From Allolobophora icterica (lineage: Eukaryota; Annelida; Clitellata; Crassiclitellata; Lumbricidae), in NCBI GenBank assembly GCA_963556255.1, contig OY744610.1, forward strand, positions 12,515,977 to 12,579,976: a DNA stretch of 64,000 nt. The letters run 5' to 3'. Within the stretch, counting starts at the first letter, position 1; each line of letters opens with the position of its first letter. The notes below the pieces were generated by a model. That model was not told where the DNA came from, ran no database searches, and was given only the letters and a program-made list of their open reading frames with translations. A program made the position numbers and the translations under genes. Positions 46,739 through 57,899 of the stretch are shown one piece after another.

Positions 46739-47700
46739 CCCAATCTAATCATCATCGTAATCGTTCTCGTCTCTCATCTTGCCGTCATCACATGATGGTC
46801 ACAGTAAGTAGTCATTGACATTACAGTCATCTGTGCTGAAGGCCACGTCATTGTCATTGTCTGAAAATCCACCAGCACCGCCTCCTCTTAGCTCCTATCC
46901 ATGTAAATTGTGGCCTGGTCCAGCCTGGAGTTCATTAGTTGCAGGTGAGCCTTAGGCTGCTCAGACGGAATTCAGCAGACAACTGATAATATTCTCACTT
47001 ACATTTTCGATGCGATTCTTGAAAGATGTCGCCCATTTAAAATGACACATTGTTCATGTTTGCACATTGTTTATTTCGTCATGATCAAAAAGTTACACAA
47101 AGCATCAGGAAATGATTAGCCTCTGCTTGGCTGTCAATGCTTGAATGATATCGTCCATTTAAGATGACACTCTGTTCAAGTTCAGACATTATTTATTTCG
47201 CTGTGATTAAAAAGTTACATTAAGTTCTATGAAATAATTAGCCTTGGAAAGTTAATAATACTTGAACTAGGCCCCTATACATGATGTCTGCACAAAGCTT
47301 CAAAGTGCAAAGATATTAAAAATCATAAAATTATACGAAAACAAGGTGAAAACAGATTAGAAATGAACAGCGTTCACATAGTTCATATGAACGTGGCACA
47401 ATCTGTTGATTGTATGAATCCAGAATATCGTCTATAAAACCATGCGCTTTGGAAGGCTCAAAAGAGGTGCCATAATCAGATAGGTCATTGAAGGCACTAT
47501 GGAAGTCAAATGGAACAATTTAATTATGCTCGTGTGTTTTGGCACTTTTTGGGAAAGAATCCAACTATTTTAAAGGTGTCATAGTTTTTCTGCAACTATT
47601 ACAATAAAAATTGATCGCCAAACTAACAAAAGAAACTCAGTGTAATCGGAATTTATTAAAATAGCCACCAAAGTCTCTATATTGACTGTATGTTTCTGCG
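46739..47700. other. Spacer with a tandem duplication at about 47020-47255
   Basis: A unit of about 125 bases is repeated: CATTTAAAATGACACATTGT .. TTATTTCGTCATGATCAAAA and CATTTAAGATGACACTCTGT .. TTATTTCGCTGTGATTAAAA. No gene recognised. Confidence 0.6.
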
Positions 47701-48441
47701 TGCTGTCACCGGCCATTTTGGTCGCGTGATAGCCCTTCGTGTTATTTCGACCGATATGTTCATCTGTAGGCAGTACTCGCTCAGTATCTTTGGAAATTTT
47801 GGAGTGCTCTGCTTCTAGGCTCGCATACCGGACATTTCCGTTGGCTTTGCCGTCGATTTGGAACGTTTGAGAGACTTTTATTCGCGAGTCGTCTTGTCAC
47901 GTGATGTACAGTTGAGTCAAGCCGTACGCCTCTCCGCCTGTACGCTGCCTGAAGCCGAACGTGTACATCTTGGTGAAGGACGGCTGGAAGGACATGGCCT
48001 ACTGGAATTACCCTCAACTGTGAGTCATCACCAGTGTACAATCTATAGACCGACACACGTGAAGAATGCTTTCTCAGCGTTCCCTACGCGCTGCTTCGAC
48101 GTCTAGCCTGGTATGCGACATCTTCCACCAGTGAGGGGGCTGCTTGTTGACAGTGTCTCGTGTGTACGAGCGCTGTCACCCTTCGCCGCCGCTCTGCCTC
48201 AGAGACTCTGAACACGTATACCATCCGTCAGCTGTCAATGGGAATCCGTGGCTGGTTCCTCGTGTTTGCGTGGATTCGCCACTGGTGACTCTTCTCAGTT
48301 TACTGTGCATTGTTTTCTTACATAACACATTCGGTCTTAACGACATTGTTTTAACATCTAACGCAGAGAGCGCCTCTGAGTAGATATCTTGAAGGGGCGC
48401 TATATAAATGTCTGATAAATAAAATAAAATAAATAAATAAA
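47701..48441 (+). mobile_element. LINE or SINE copy ending in the shared CR1-like tail
   Basis: The plus-strand 3' end GCGCCTCTGAGTAGATATCT then TGAAGGGGCGCTATATAAAT followed by AAATAAAAT-rich tail (48370-48441) matches the LINE end at 42735-42797 and the SINE tail at 14955. The GC-richer part above it (47700-48360) has short open frames but no recognised RT motif, so the upstream limit is uncertain. Confidence 0.55.
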
Positions 48442-49378
48442 TCTACAACTTCCGTCGTTGGCTCTAAACTGTAAAATCGCAATATTGACTAGCTTGTTAA
48501 ACAGTTTTATGGATTATAACGATTGTGATTGTCAAAATGATGATTCAACTACTGGAAGTAATTTCTTAAAATTACAGCGGTGAAGAAGAAAGCAGCGCAT
48601 TCCGTACATTCTTAATGTTTTACCTTTCCTCCAATGCTCAGATTTCAACTATTAAGAAAAAACTGACAACTGCTAACGTATGTTGTGACTACGCTATCTT
48701 CCGTTATAGATAATTTTCTTTAAAAGAACCTTGAGCTCTAAAGGCTGTGTCATCGCTCACTAGCAATTTTTTTTATAAAATATACAAATAAGGATTTATA
48801 TGGAGCCAGCTTTCTCTCTAGTTGCCTGTAATATAGAAACACAGGCGCCCGAGTGCAACTGATTATAATTAATCTGTGAAGCAGACGTTGAAGGAGAAGG
48901 TAGTGAGGAGGAACAGCAAAAACTTAACCTGGGTCTGCTTTCGGAATAGGGAACTCGCATCTCGAAAGTTGCTGACACCAATGAAGCCTGAAGGTCATAC
49001 GGTGGTGCTGCAGCGCCGAGTCCTTCCTCTCCAATGCCTCCCTCCCTAAGGCGCATCGCGGGAATAAGTTACAGCAACGCTTTCTCATCACTACGACGAA
49101 ACTGGCTTATTATTTAGGTCTGCACATCTTATCAGTCGAGCCTCAAATCTCCGCACTGACAAGGCAAAGTGTACGTTGTGTACTTCTAATATAAGTCTAC
49201 AAAGGAGAATGACTCTCCATAAGATTCTCTTTTAACTTTGACTGATTGGTAAACGTCAATAGCCCGGTCACGCGGTCGATATGCGGTAAGTTAGTCTCAG
49301 TCTTCGGAATCACATATCGCGGAAAGTAAATTTCATTTGAAAACAGAATTTGGTCACTGATACGCTTAAACTGTTGAG
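48442..49378. other. Spacer and 3' flank of Mab-21-like copy 3
   Basis: The last 130 bases resemble the 3' flank of copy 1. No canonical AATAAA was seen just past the stop on the minus strand. No other gene. Confidence 0.5.
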
Positions 49379-52255
49379 CTATTTGTTAATAATACGATGC
49401 TTTTGCAGAGTAAACCTGCGAATGATGTGTTCAAACTGAAGATTAACTTTCTGAGCAGCAAATTCAGTCATTGCTTCTGAATACGGAAGATTGGACTCGA
49501 TACAACATTTGAGTTTCAAATATCTTGCAAGGAAATGTCTTCCAACGAAATATTGACATTTAATGTAGTATTCACATTGAAGAAAAGACGATATCTCATT
49601 ATGACGATCTTTCATAATTTGGGCAAAATAGTGAGCAAACGTTGAATCTGCATTTAACACAGAATTCTGCATCTCGTCATTCAGAGGTGATAAATAATAA
49701 AAGAGTGTGTGAAATCCAAGCAGCGACTGTACGTCTCCATAAAAAAAAGTGTCAAGCGGTGGCAACACTAAAACATTCGCAACTGCAAGCTCCTTCAAAT
49801 CGCTCTGTAGGTCAGGTTCACGAAGAATTCTTTCACAGAAATGCAACACTTCGTCGTATTGGCGACACTTGTACTGGTACAAGGCACGATAGCAGTCGAC
49901 TGTGTTGCACTGGATACCAAACTCTTTTTGAATCGCATTGTAGAATGTTGCCAAATATTCTAAAGCATATTCCATTGAGGCATCAATTACATTTTCTTTG
50001 ACTATAACATGATTAACAGCAGTAGCTTCGATTTCTTCCAAACCATCTGTTCTGTGGTAAACGATCTGTCTTGTAGCATTGACACGCGAATCTGACTTCA
50101 TCGCAGCAATACATTTCGGCTTTGTTAAAGCCTTCAGATATTCGTCCATAGGAAACACTGAATCAGGCAAATAATGATAAATATCGAAATGTTTGGATAT
50201 TCTTTCAGCAGATAATACAGCTAAATAATGAACGAACACATCTGGTGAAAGACGAAGATCAAGGTAAAGCCGCCTTCCAATGTAATGAAGATTATTGTTT
50301 GTAATCTTCCTGTGAAGCACACACAATCCAACGATTCTTACGACATCGTCCATAAACAACAAGCAACCTGCGTTGAGTATTTCCTTATCCTTTTGAGGAG
50401 TCTGATCTGTGAGGACTGCCAGGCAGAAGCGCACGGCTTGTCGGTAATCTGATGTGGCAAAATGGAGAGCAGCCAGATAGGCCAAAGCTGCAGGTGTAAT
50501 GCCGTTCAATTTATTATCGACGTATTCTAAAGCTTTTCTCAGAAACTCTTTTGACAAAACAGTAATAAGTTTAAATTCTGAACGGCTATTTGATCCAGTT
50601 AAATTTTGCATGAGATCCTGAGCTTGCAGAAAATGAAACTGACAACTTACGGCTGTATACGGTTTCGGAAAGTTATGATACCGAGACCTTATAATTTTCG
50701 GTTGCATTGAAATTGCATTGACCAATTCGACGAAGAGACTGCTATCCCATGAAATATCTCCGCAACTTAAGCCATAAGTAGTATGCAAAATATACAGAAC
50801 AATGTCACAGTACGTAAAACATGAGACGTTGTCTGCTGTGAGATTTGCCATTCTAATGTACATTTTAGGATTAATATGTAGTACATTACAATCAGTTCGT
50901 AAGTTCAGGCGCAGTCCAGAACTTGGCCGGATTTTAATTATAGAACGACAAATTCCATGAGAAATTGCGAACATGCAAGAAAACAACCAATCAGCTGTTT
51001 GCAATTTCCTCTCTCTCCGAAGTTCATCGAGAGGCAATAGGTAATCTATAAAATGTTGGAAAACATCCAATGTCGCTTCGACTTTGAAATTTGTCTGAAT
51101 GAATGGCAGTATGTAATTTCCTATAAACCAATTACAGAGAATGCCAGAATTGCGGAACTCATTTAGCCGTTTTTGTGTTTTGTCAAACGTTGTGGAGCTC
51201 AATGGTTCATGAAATAAATTTGCTTCTGGAATAAAATAGTTTGGGCAGCATCTCCTCTTTAGCCATTCCGAAAGCTTTCGTAATAACTCACAGCAGATCG
51301 CAATAACAGAAGATGGGTTCCACCACTCTGGCGACATCTCTTCACAAGTCCATAACATCAACGTCTTTAAATGGTACGGACAGAGAACCTCATCTTCCTT
51401 TGGACAATTCTTTTGTATTAATTCTCTCTTGGCGAAGATTCTCAGCAAATGATAAACAACCTGCTGAACTTGAGTCCAACTCTGAAGTAAAATAACCTCC
51501 GCGACTGAAAATGAAAATCGCCACTGATATATATCGTCTCTGCAAGAACGATGCTGAACGCATACAACATGACACCCATTTTGTACAACTTCCGAGATTG
51601 TATCGGTTGTCGGCCATCCGAATTTTCTTGGTCGAATGGGCCAATTTTGGGCTTCCTTAGGCCACTGAGGGCTCCACACGTTGTTTACCGCATCAAATCC
51701 AATATAACCCTCAGCCTTTAATTTACATTTAATGGCTGGACCTTGAGCAGATTTTTGCAAAGTTTCTCCATACACCGTACTAGTGAATTGCGACCCTGAA
51801 AGAGTAGATATATTGAACGTTCCGTAGAGCTCTGGAAGAGCTGATCGCCTAAATTCGTACTTTTTATACTTCCAATTATAGTTCATTTCGCCCCACAAAT
51901 GTACTCGAACAAAACCTGAGTAATTTTCGTATGATTCAATCTTGTAGCACTTGATCGTATCTGTCAGGCCACTCATATCATTTGGCAATACTGGGAAGTC
52001 GCCACTGAAGGCCAGCTCATTAGTCTTGGAAATTAAGGAATCAGTGTCGTCAATACATGACTTCAGTGGTCGGATATAGAACTCTGCGGCGCTGCCACAC
52101 AAGATCATATATCCTGTTGGTGCAGTTTCTATGGTCACCAGTAAGTCATGCATGCGATCAGTAACAAAAGAAACGGACTTTTGGAGCAATTGACATGTAC
52201 CAACGATGCACTCTGATACCATTTCTTCTTTCGATTTATCCGCATATTCCGTCAT
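49379..52255 (-). CDS. Mab-21 domain / cGAS-like nucleotidyltransferase with TPR-like C-terminus
   Basis: An uninterrupted 958-codon single-exon frame. The N-terminal half has the Mab-21/cGLR fold signature: CGSAAEFY (Gly54-Ser55, nucleotide-binding GS), DDTDSLI with Asp70 and Asp72 as metal ligands, and GFDAVNNVW with Asp188 as the likely third acidic residue. The family hallmark WPKEAQNWPIRPRKFGWP lies near 197-214, followed by WRFSFSVAE and LCPYHLKTLMLWTCEE (helical lobe). Residues about 575-605 (ITPAALAYLAALHFATSDY..) and 758-813 (DCYRALYQYKCRQYDEVLHF) are TPR-like helical repeats, longer than plain cGAS. Family members make cyclic or linear nucleotide messengers after sensing RNA or DNA and signal through STING; activity here is inferred only. 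In all three copies the ATG directly follows a CATTTAG- or TATTTAG-type acceptor, suggesting a 5' UTR intron. Same orientation as copies 1 and 2. Confidence 0.9.
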   Translation of the reverse strand: MTEYADKSKEEMVSECIVGTCQLLQKSVSFVTDRMHDLLVTIETAPTGYMILCGSAAEFYIRPLKSCIDDTDSLISKTNELAFSGDFPVLPNDMSGLTDTIKCYKIESYENYSGFVRVHLWGEMNYNWKYKKYEFRRSALPELYGTFNISTLSGSQFTSTVYGETLQKSAQGPAIKCKLKAEGYIGFDAVNNVWSPQWPKEAQNWPIRPRKFGWPTTDTISEVVQNGCHVVCVQHRSCRDDIYQWRFSFSVAEVILLQSWTQVQQVVYHLLRIFAKRELIQKNCPKEDEVLCPYHLKTLMLWTCEEMSPEWWNPSSVIAICCELLRKLSEWLKRRCCPNYFIPEANLFHEPLSSTTFDKTQKRLNEFRNSGILCNWFIGNYILPFIQTNFKVEATLDVFQHFIDYLLPLDELRRERKLQTADWLFSCMFAISHGICRSIIKIRPSSGLRLNLRTDCNVLHINPKMYIRMANLTADNVSCFTYCDIVLYILHTTYGLSCGDISWDSSLFVELVNAISMQPKIIRSRYHNFPKPYTAVSCQFHFLQAQDLMQNLTGSNSRSEFKLITVLSKEFLRKALEYVDNKLNGITPAALAYLAALHFATSDYRQAVRFCLAVLTDQTPQKDKEILNAGCLLFMDDVVRIVGLCVLHRKITNNNLHYIGRRLYLDLRLSPDVFVHYLAVLSAERISKHFDIYHYLPDSVFPMDEYLKALTKPKCIAAMKSDSRVNATRQIVYHRTDGLEEIEATAVNHVIVKENVIDASMEYALEYLATFYNAIQKEFGIQCNTVDCYRALYQYKCRQYDEVLHFCERILREPDLQSDLKELAVANVLVLPPLDTFFYGDVQSLLGFHTLFYYLSPLNDEMQNSVLNADSTFAHYFAQIMKDRHNEISSFLQCEYYIKCQYFVGRHFLARYLKLKCCIESNLPYSEAMTEFAAQKVNLQFEHIIRRFTLQKHRIINK

Positions 52256-52600
52256 CCTAAATAAAAGACATCTCTATCTTAAAACCTCATCATTATCATC
52301 ATCAGAAGCAGTTGTAACAGAATTCTAGTTAATACACATATCACGCTGAAAATCACCATCACACTCACAGTTCGACCAATAAAGTTTAGTTGGCTGTCTA
52401 CTCTCAGCTAAACATCTATCAGATGAAGTTTCTGACTCTAACACAACGAATAACAGTCATCATTGTCGATCAATCAATCAATTTCCGTTTATTCCTCTCG
52501 CAAAGAACGCAACTTGGTGCATACTATGCTAATTGCTGGGTGAGGGGAAGTGGAGTTAAACTGTTTAACAATTGTGGCTTGTACGAAAGTTTGCGATTTG
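52256..52600. repeat. 5' flank shared with copy 2, likely promoter or 5' UTR intron
   Basis: Collinear with 30308-30690 (for example TCATTATCATCATCAGAAGC, then GTTAAACTGTTTAACAATTG, the last being an inverted repeat GTTAAAC/GTTTAAC). Conservation of the flank along with the coding region marks the duplicated unit. No clear TATA box could be assigned. Confidence 0.7.
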
Positions 52601-52696
52601 AGTTGGGTTTGTCGGATTATTCAAGAACGTTGATCAAACAATTTCATCTCCCGCCTTTTGTATAGAAGCAGCTCCAATCCATCTGACTTATTCTCA

Positions 52697-52857
<161 letters not shown>

Positions 52858-53149
52858 CAGAGATTTAAGTGCCATAGTTCGTAAACAATCGAAAGGAAAT
52901 CGATGCAACGATTCAGAAGCACAAATCTCGCTAGCACATACATTTCTTTGTCATAGCACTGGAAATGTATACTTTATTATTTATTATTATCATCATTGCT
53001 TTTATAGCTTTAGAGTCTATAGACTGTTGTAAACTGTGATGCGGTTTCGTTGATTTATAATAAACGAATATACATAGGCCTAATTATAACTCTCCGCATA
53101 CGATACATCTAAAAAGACCTTCTTTGACTCTGAGGTTTTCGCCTGTTAG

Positions 53150-53930
53150 ATGGAATCACCGGCTCCTCGGTGGGTCCAGATGGGCTGGCCCCTTGGTTTC
53201 AAAGAGAGGCGTCAGCTGAGCTCGCTATTCCCGTTGCGCATATCTTTAACATCTCCCTCGGCCAAACAGACATCCCTCCTCAATCGAAGGTAAGTAGGAT
53301 AACACGGGATGCTAAAATCGCAAAGCCTAGCTCAGAATAAGATTTACAGACCCATCTCAATTGCTCATATTTTATGTAGAATATTAGTCCGTAGATTTTT
53401 CTACCCGAACCTAACTAACCCCCGAATGAATCACATGTACTCAGACCAGTTTGCTTTCAGACCCACGGGTTCTGCTTCGGCTGCTCTTAAAGCCCTTACA
53501 CAAAGCCTCGCCCTTATGCTTAACACCAACCAGTTTGTACACTTGATAGCTTTGAATTTTCCAAGGCTTTCGACACCATAACACATGCTCACTTGGACAA
53601 CATTCTAGCAAATATGCCTATATCAGAAAATATATTTTACTGGATTATTATAGACGAAGTCACTATACCAAGTTTCAGGATAAAATATCTGTAACACTCA
53701 TTTATATCAATTCAAGCAATGTTCATGGCTTAAGCCTCTGGTCAACCAATTTTCATCACAACAATTTACGACCATAAACGACCTTCTCAAACTTCTCCTG
53801 AAATATGCTGACGACACATATATCTTGGTACCTTCGTAAAACAGTGCAACAACACCTACAGAAATGAACCACATAACCCAATGGGTTTCCAGGTGTAATC
53901 TAAAAATAAAAAATTAAGAAGTCCTCAGAA
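53150..53930 (+). mobile_element. LINE reverse-transcriptase fragment, degenerate
   Basis: Plus-strand frames give ELAIPVAHIFNISLGQ, YRPISIAHILCRILVRRF, SDQFAFRPTGSASAAL and, after frameshifts, LKYADDTYILVP with the YADD active-site box, then a SRCNLKIK-type region. This is the RT palm in order. Many shifts and stops make it inactive. No ends recognised. Confidence 0.75.
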
Positions 53931-54125
53931 ATGCTAATACGTAGGCCGAGAACGGGTCTGGAGTGCGAGAGGTACAGAGATCGAGTCCCATAGGCGGACA
54001 TGCTTTGTAGGCTGCAATTTGCGCCGTGTATCGCAGGCTGTCTTTTCTGTTAGTAGTTAAGGTTTATCGCATAACATGTACATGTACAGCGCAGTGCGTT
54101 TGCAGGCGCTTAATTAAAGAATAAA

Positions 54126-54156
<31 letters not shown>

Positions 54157-54168
54157 TTTTTTTTTTGC
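53931..54168 (+). mobile_element. Possible SINE with an (ATT)n tail
   Basis: AGAGATCGAGTCCCATAGGC looks like a B box. An unrelated body then ends in AATAAATATTATTATT and a poly-T. No target duplication seen. Confidence 0.35.
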
Positions 54169-54268
54169 CCCAAGGTACATATGATCCCTTGGGGACTTAA
54201 ATATTAATTAAAATAAGCAAATAATCTGGAACGGCCTCTATTCCTCAGGATTCAAGAGAGGGAAAGTG

Positions 54269-54396
<128 letters not shown>

Positions 54397-55128
54397 TTTA
54401 TTTTATCTGCTTACTGCGTGCTCACATGTGCTGTCGAAGCCCAAGTTCAGTCTGTTCCTTTCTTTACAATAATATTATTTCGTCTTAAACTGACTGTGTT
54501 TATCCCTTTCCAGGTGTTGCCAAGCCTTCCAAGGTCATGCTGCTATTAAACGAATGACCTTGACAGTTTGCGCAAACATCAGTCACCCAAATCGAACGTT
54601 TCCTCTAATTCATCGTGTATTGTTGCTAGTCTTTGTGTTCGCCTCTGTCTGTATGTCTCCAAATGGGTTTGTTTGTCTTATGGGTGTCTGTGTACGTACT
54701 GCTGGATGTCCCTGTGTGTATTAGTCAAAAACCCTCTGCGGTATTTAGAGTTCCAGTTTTTTGCGGATGTCCGAGTGGGGTTGTTTTCAATCCTGGTGCA
54801 AAAAAACATCGCTTACTGCATCAAAATTACGTTTGAAAAACGATTAAAATTACTTTCTCCAATTTCGCAGATCATGTGTGACATAACAATCATCTCCGTT
54901 CACGAGAAATTTAAATGTAGGTGTACACGTTTTCATAAAGCGACTTTCTGACCTCGACCCTGTTCATTTTGTACTGAAATCATCGGGTGAAATTCTTCAT
55001 TAACGCTGCCCGTTTGAATGGGCTCCACGCCTTTTATGGTACCCACGTCCCACGTAGGCACCGTGCTAGAGCTACCGTATGACTCCGACCCTGCTTCTTT
55101 TAATATTATTAGGGCAGGCAATTTACAG
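54397..55128. other. Unannotated spacer
   Basis: Short frames only, up to 127 codons with no domain signature. Confidence 0.4.
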
Positions 55129-55132
55129 TTAA

Positions 55133-56146
55133 CCCTCAATGGTTCCTTGGGGTGCAATCTGCACCCCCTGGCCGTTTCTATGGCTACTCAAGTGTTATTA
55201 TTAAAATTTCAGCAGTTATCTTCTAGGACATTGTAAGTGTACCATTTTCCCCTATAGTCATGCATAAAACGGAAAAAAAGAGTTGACGTCAATTTTTGCC
55301 AGCACAGGTTCATCGGGGGTGCAATTTGCACCCCCAAATTATGACGTTGATATGATGAACAAATTCAGGTAATTGGTGCTAATTACTGCAATAATTTGTT
55401 ATGTTATTATATTTTAGAACACTTCCTGATATTTGTTTTACCTTCTTAGAAGTCAGCCATTTTGTTTTGCTTACATTTCAAGTATTAGAAAAAAAATAAC
55501 ACCATGGCTAGGTATTCCACAGCTGAAGCTCTTTGACTGATTATGGAAGAGGATACAGAAGTTGATGAAGGTGAAGGTGATGCCGATGATAGTGAAGATG
55601 GAGATTTGCCTGAAGTTGGTACTGCCTGTGATAACGAAGATCATGTGTCCGAGGAATTCGACGAATCAGAAGATGTCAGTGCGTCTGACGAAGAGCAGGT
55701 AAATGAACCATCTACTACACGGAATACAAGAGGAAGAGGTCGTGTAAGAGCTGGTACTGCCCTGCTCAGAAGACCGATCGTGGATGCAATCCAACTTATA
55801 GAACTGGACTCTGGAGAATTCGAAGCAGGAACTGAGATACCAGCTAAAGTGAAGAGGACACAGGGACATTGACATCTGTGCCCGCGCGAGTTTGACAGGA
55901 AGACGCGCAAATTCTGCGATAAGTGCTGTAGGCCTGCTTGTCCGGCACACTCTGTCAATGTATCAAATGTGACAAATGTATGTAACTGAACAATTTAGAT
56001 TATGTCATTATGTTTATATAAAATACATGGTATTCGATTACCGGTAGACACAGCGTATCCTTGATTTATATTCTCAAACAAATAGGGGGTGCAGTTTGAA
56101 CCCCAAGGACCTGGAACGCAACTTTCTGACAAGGGCCCATTGAGGG
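55133..56146 (+). mobile_element. piggyBac-like deletion derivative, 1014 bases, TTAA target site
   Basis: TTAA at 55129-55132 and 56147-56150 flanks CCCTCAATGG and CCATTGAGGG. The palindrome core GGGGTGCAATCTGCACCCC lies 14 bases inside the left end, GGGGTGCAATTTGCACCCC about 182 bases in (55316-55334), and a weaker copy (56086-56104) about 40 bases inside the right end. It still holds the two outer parts of a transposase gene. Confidence 0.9.
55504..55988 (+). pseudogene. piggyBac transposase remnant: acidic N-terminus fused to cysteine-rich C-terminus
   Basis: From an ATG at 55504 the frame reads MARYSTAEAL, a TGA, then an acidic stretch (EEDTEVDEGEGDADDSEDGD; open from 55543 for 109 codons), a basic segment (RNTRGRGRVRAG), RRPIVDAIQL and, after a second TGA at 55870, HLCPREFDRKTRKFCDKCCR. 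The CxxC-like pairs and final histidine are the C-terminal cysteine-rich domain that binds the transposon ends in piggyBac proteins. The whole catalytic DDD domain between them is missing. The two stops and the internal deletion make it inactive. The element's ends are intact, so it could have been moved in trans. Confidence 0.75.
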
Positions 56147-56149
56147 TTA

Positions 56150-56430
56150 AACCTGGGCAAAATTGCTTCACAAGCTTTTAAAACGGTTTCCTGTCCAGAA
56201 AACATTGCTGAATAACATATCCAAAATTCCACAAAATCGGAATAGGGGAACACCCGCAAAAATGAATTTCAAAATGACGGATTGGGTTTTTGAGAAATAC
56301 CAATAATAATAATACAAATAATTTGCAATTAGAGCTGGATAAAAAGCTTCAGAAGCTTTTTAAACGGTTCCCTGTCCAGCAAACATTGCTGAATAACATA
56401 TAAAAACTTCTAAAAAATCGCACCACGGGA
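56150..56430. repeat. Tandem duplication, period about 180 bases
   Basis: AAACATTGCTGAATAACATA occurs at about 56200 and 56382 with matching flanks (GCTTTTAAAACGGTTTCCTGTCC against GCTTTTTAAACGGTTCCCTGTCC, shown here only in part). Lies immediately right of the piggyBac-like element. Confidence 0.7.
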
Positions 56431-57094
56431 TTATTACAGAAATATTGTGGCTTTCATTAGCTCACCTTTGCAACGGAGTCGAAATGCTGTCTCCAGATAG
56501 AAATGCTGTCACTAGATCTCTGTCTCTGCAGTGCGGGCAAAATGGCGGACTATTGATCCTCGCTCAGCAGTTGCTGCTGCTGCTTCCTCTGCTGGTGCTG
56601 GTGCTGCTGTTCATAATATAAACGGCGAATATGCATGGGCGAAGTGGAGGTTGTGAAAGGAGTTGAGGCTGGTCGCTAGGTGGCCAAAGATCGTCTCCAT
56701 TCTGGACAGGTATTTTTACTGATTTTTAGGACACGTTAGCCATGTCAAATTTTGAGTAAATATTGCACATTTTTTACTTTAAAAAATATGAAATGGGTGG
56801 TATACATACTAATTTATTATATCATTTTCATTCATTGTTTGCCTTTTGATGGCTATTTATAATAAGCTGTGGGAAGAATGGAGAAACATCAGATAATCAG
56901 CAAAACAGTAGACTGCAGGTAAACACCTACATGTCCATGAACCATTTGTCGTGACACCCCTCGTGGTATCCTCTGGGCATGTGGTTGGCAGTTAGCTAGG
57001 TGCATGGCGACGATTGGCAGTAGGCCTACATATTCCAAAATGTAATAAATGAAATTTTCGGCGTATCGGCTCTTAATCATCTCTGACCCACGTT
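56431..57094. other. Unannotated spacer
   Basis: A GCTGCT/GGTGCT-rich patch lies near 56565-56615, and TAGGCCTA at 57021. No gene recognised. Confidence 0.4.
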
Positions 57095-57500
57095 AAGCGT
57101 GATTCAATTCAATATGCATTTATTTGATAAATACAGGCTGTCACAGACACAACTTTGTTTACATTTTCATTAATATATGTTCTTGAAGAGAACACGAGAA
57201 ATAACATTTCGGTCGTCTTTGTGTGGCAGGTTAAAGTTGTGTTGCCGGGTGCTCAGGTGGTAGTGATTATGCCGAGTTGTTGGAAAAAACCGTAGAAGGA
57301 CGTGAGTTGGGACGGCGGTGATGGCTTTGAACAGGCTTTCATCGGCCGTCTCAGCCAGTGCTTCTGCGCCCGGGGCCGAAGGGGGAAGAAAGCCACCTCT
57401 TCGCATCCTTCCTATAAGCCGCTCCATGCTCTGTCTTTTGCGCGAATGAAGCCCCACCTGATATTACAAGTGTGGCGTTCTACCGCCCGTCCGGACGCCT
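57095..57500 (-). mobile_element. LINE ORF2 C-terminus with 3' UTR
   Basis: The minus strand reads RLIGRMRRGGFLPPSAPGAE, then ADESLFKAITAVPTHVLLRF and KDDRNVISRVLFKNIY to a stop at about 57172. A short 3' UTR follows, with AAATAAATGCATATTGAATTG at the end. The R-x-H-x-Y/F-x-L ... F-I-x-R-x-L-Y/F closing motif is usual for LINE ORF2 proteins of this type. One of the less damaged LINE ends. Confidence 0.65.
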
Positions 57501-57899
57501 GCACTCTCGTTGCGCCGGGCGGGTTTCCGGGTGGTGGTGACTCCAGCCCACTGCCCGTCTGGAGCCCCACCAGAGTCACTTCCTTGTGTACTTTAACCGT
57601 TAAATGGCTGTTCTCTATCTCTGCCCATAGTGAACGTTCCTATCAGAGGAGATTCAGGATTGGCCGCTTAAGAAAGGCAACACTATACATTTCTGTCTCT
57701 GGGTCTGACTCTGCCTCTACCCCGGTCGCCGGATGGGCAACGTCCTGCAGGATGGCCGTCCTTCAGAACAGGGTTCGTTCTCTTAATCCGCAGCAGTCTT
57801 CCCTCTTTCGTGTGCCTTCTTAGTTACGGGCTTCCTCCAACTCTCCAACTCATCTGAACTTTGACGTACCATTCTACATCTCGTGACTCGAACTATCGC
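57501..57899. other. GC-rich stretch leading into the hairpin array
   Basis: A 173-codon plus-strand frame (57302-57823) crosses it, but partly runs antisense to the LINE and shows no domain. Composition is like the array that follows. Confidence 0.35.

Noticed and set aside
47858..48106. Possible exon (NVYILVKDGWKDMAYWNYPQ in one frame followed by GTGAGT)
   Set aside because: Short, no acceptor with matching phase, a stop in frame directly upstream, no recognised family; kept only as a note.
57302..57823. Plus-strand 173-codon frame
   Set aside because: Its first half is antisense to a recognisable LINE C-terminus and the rest has no domain signature.
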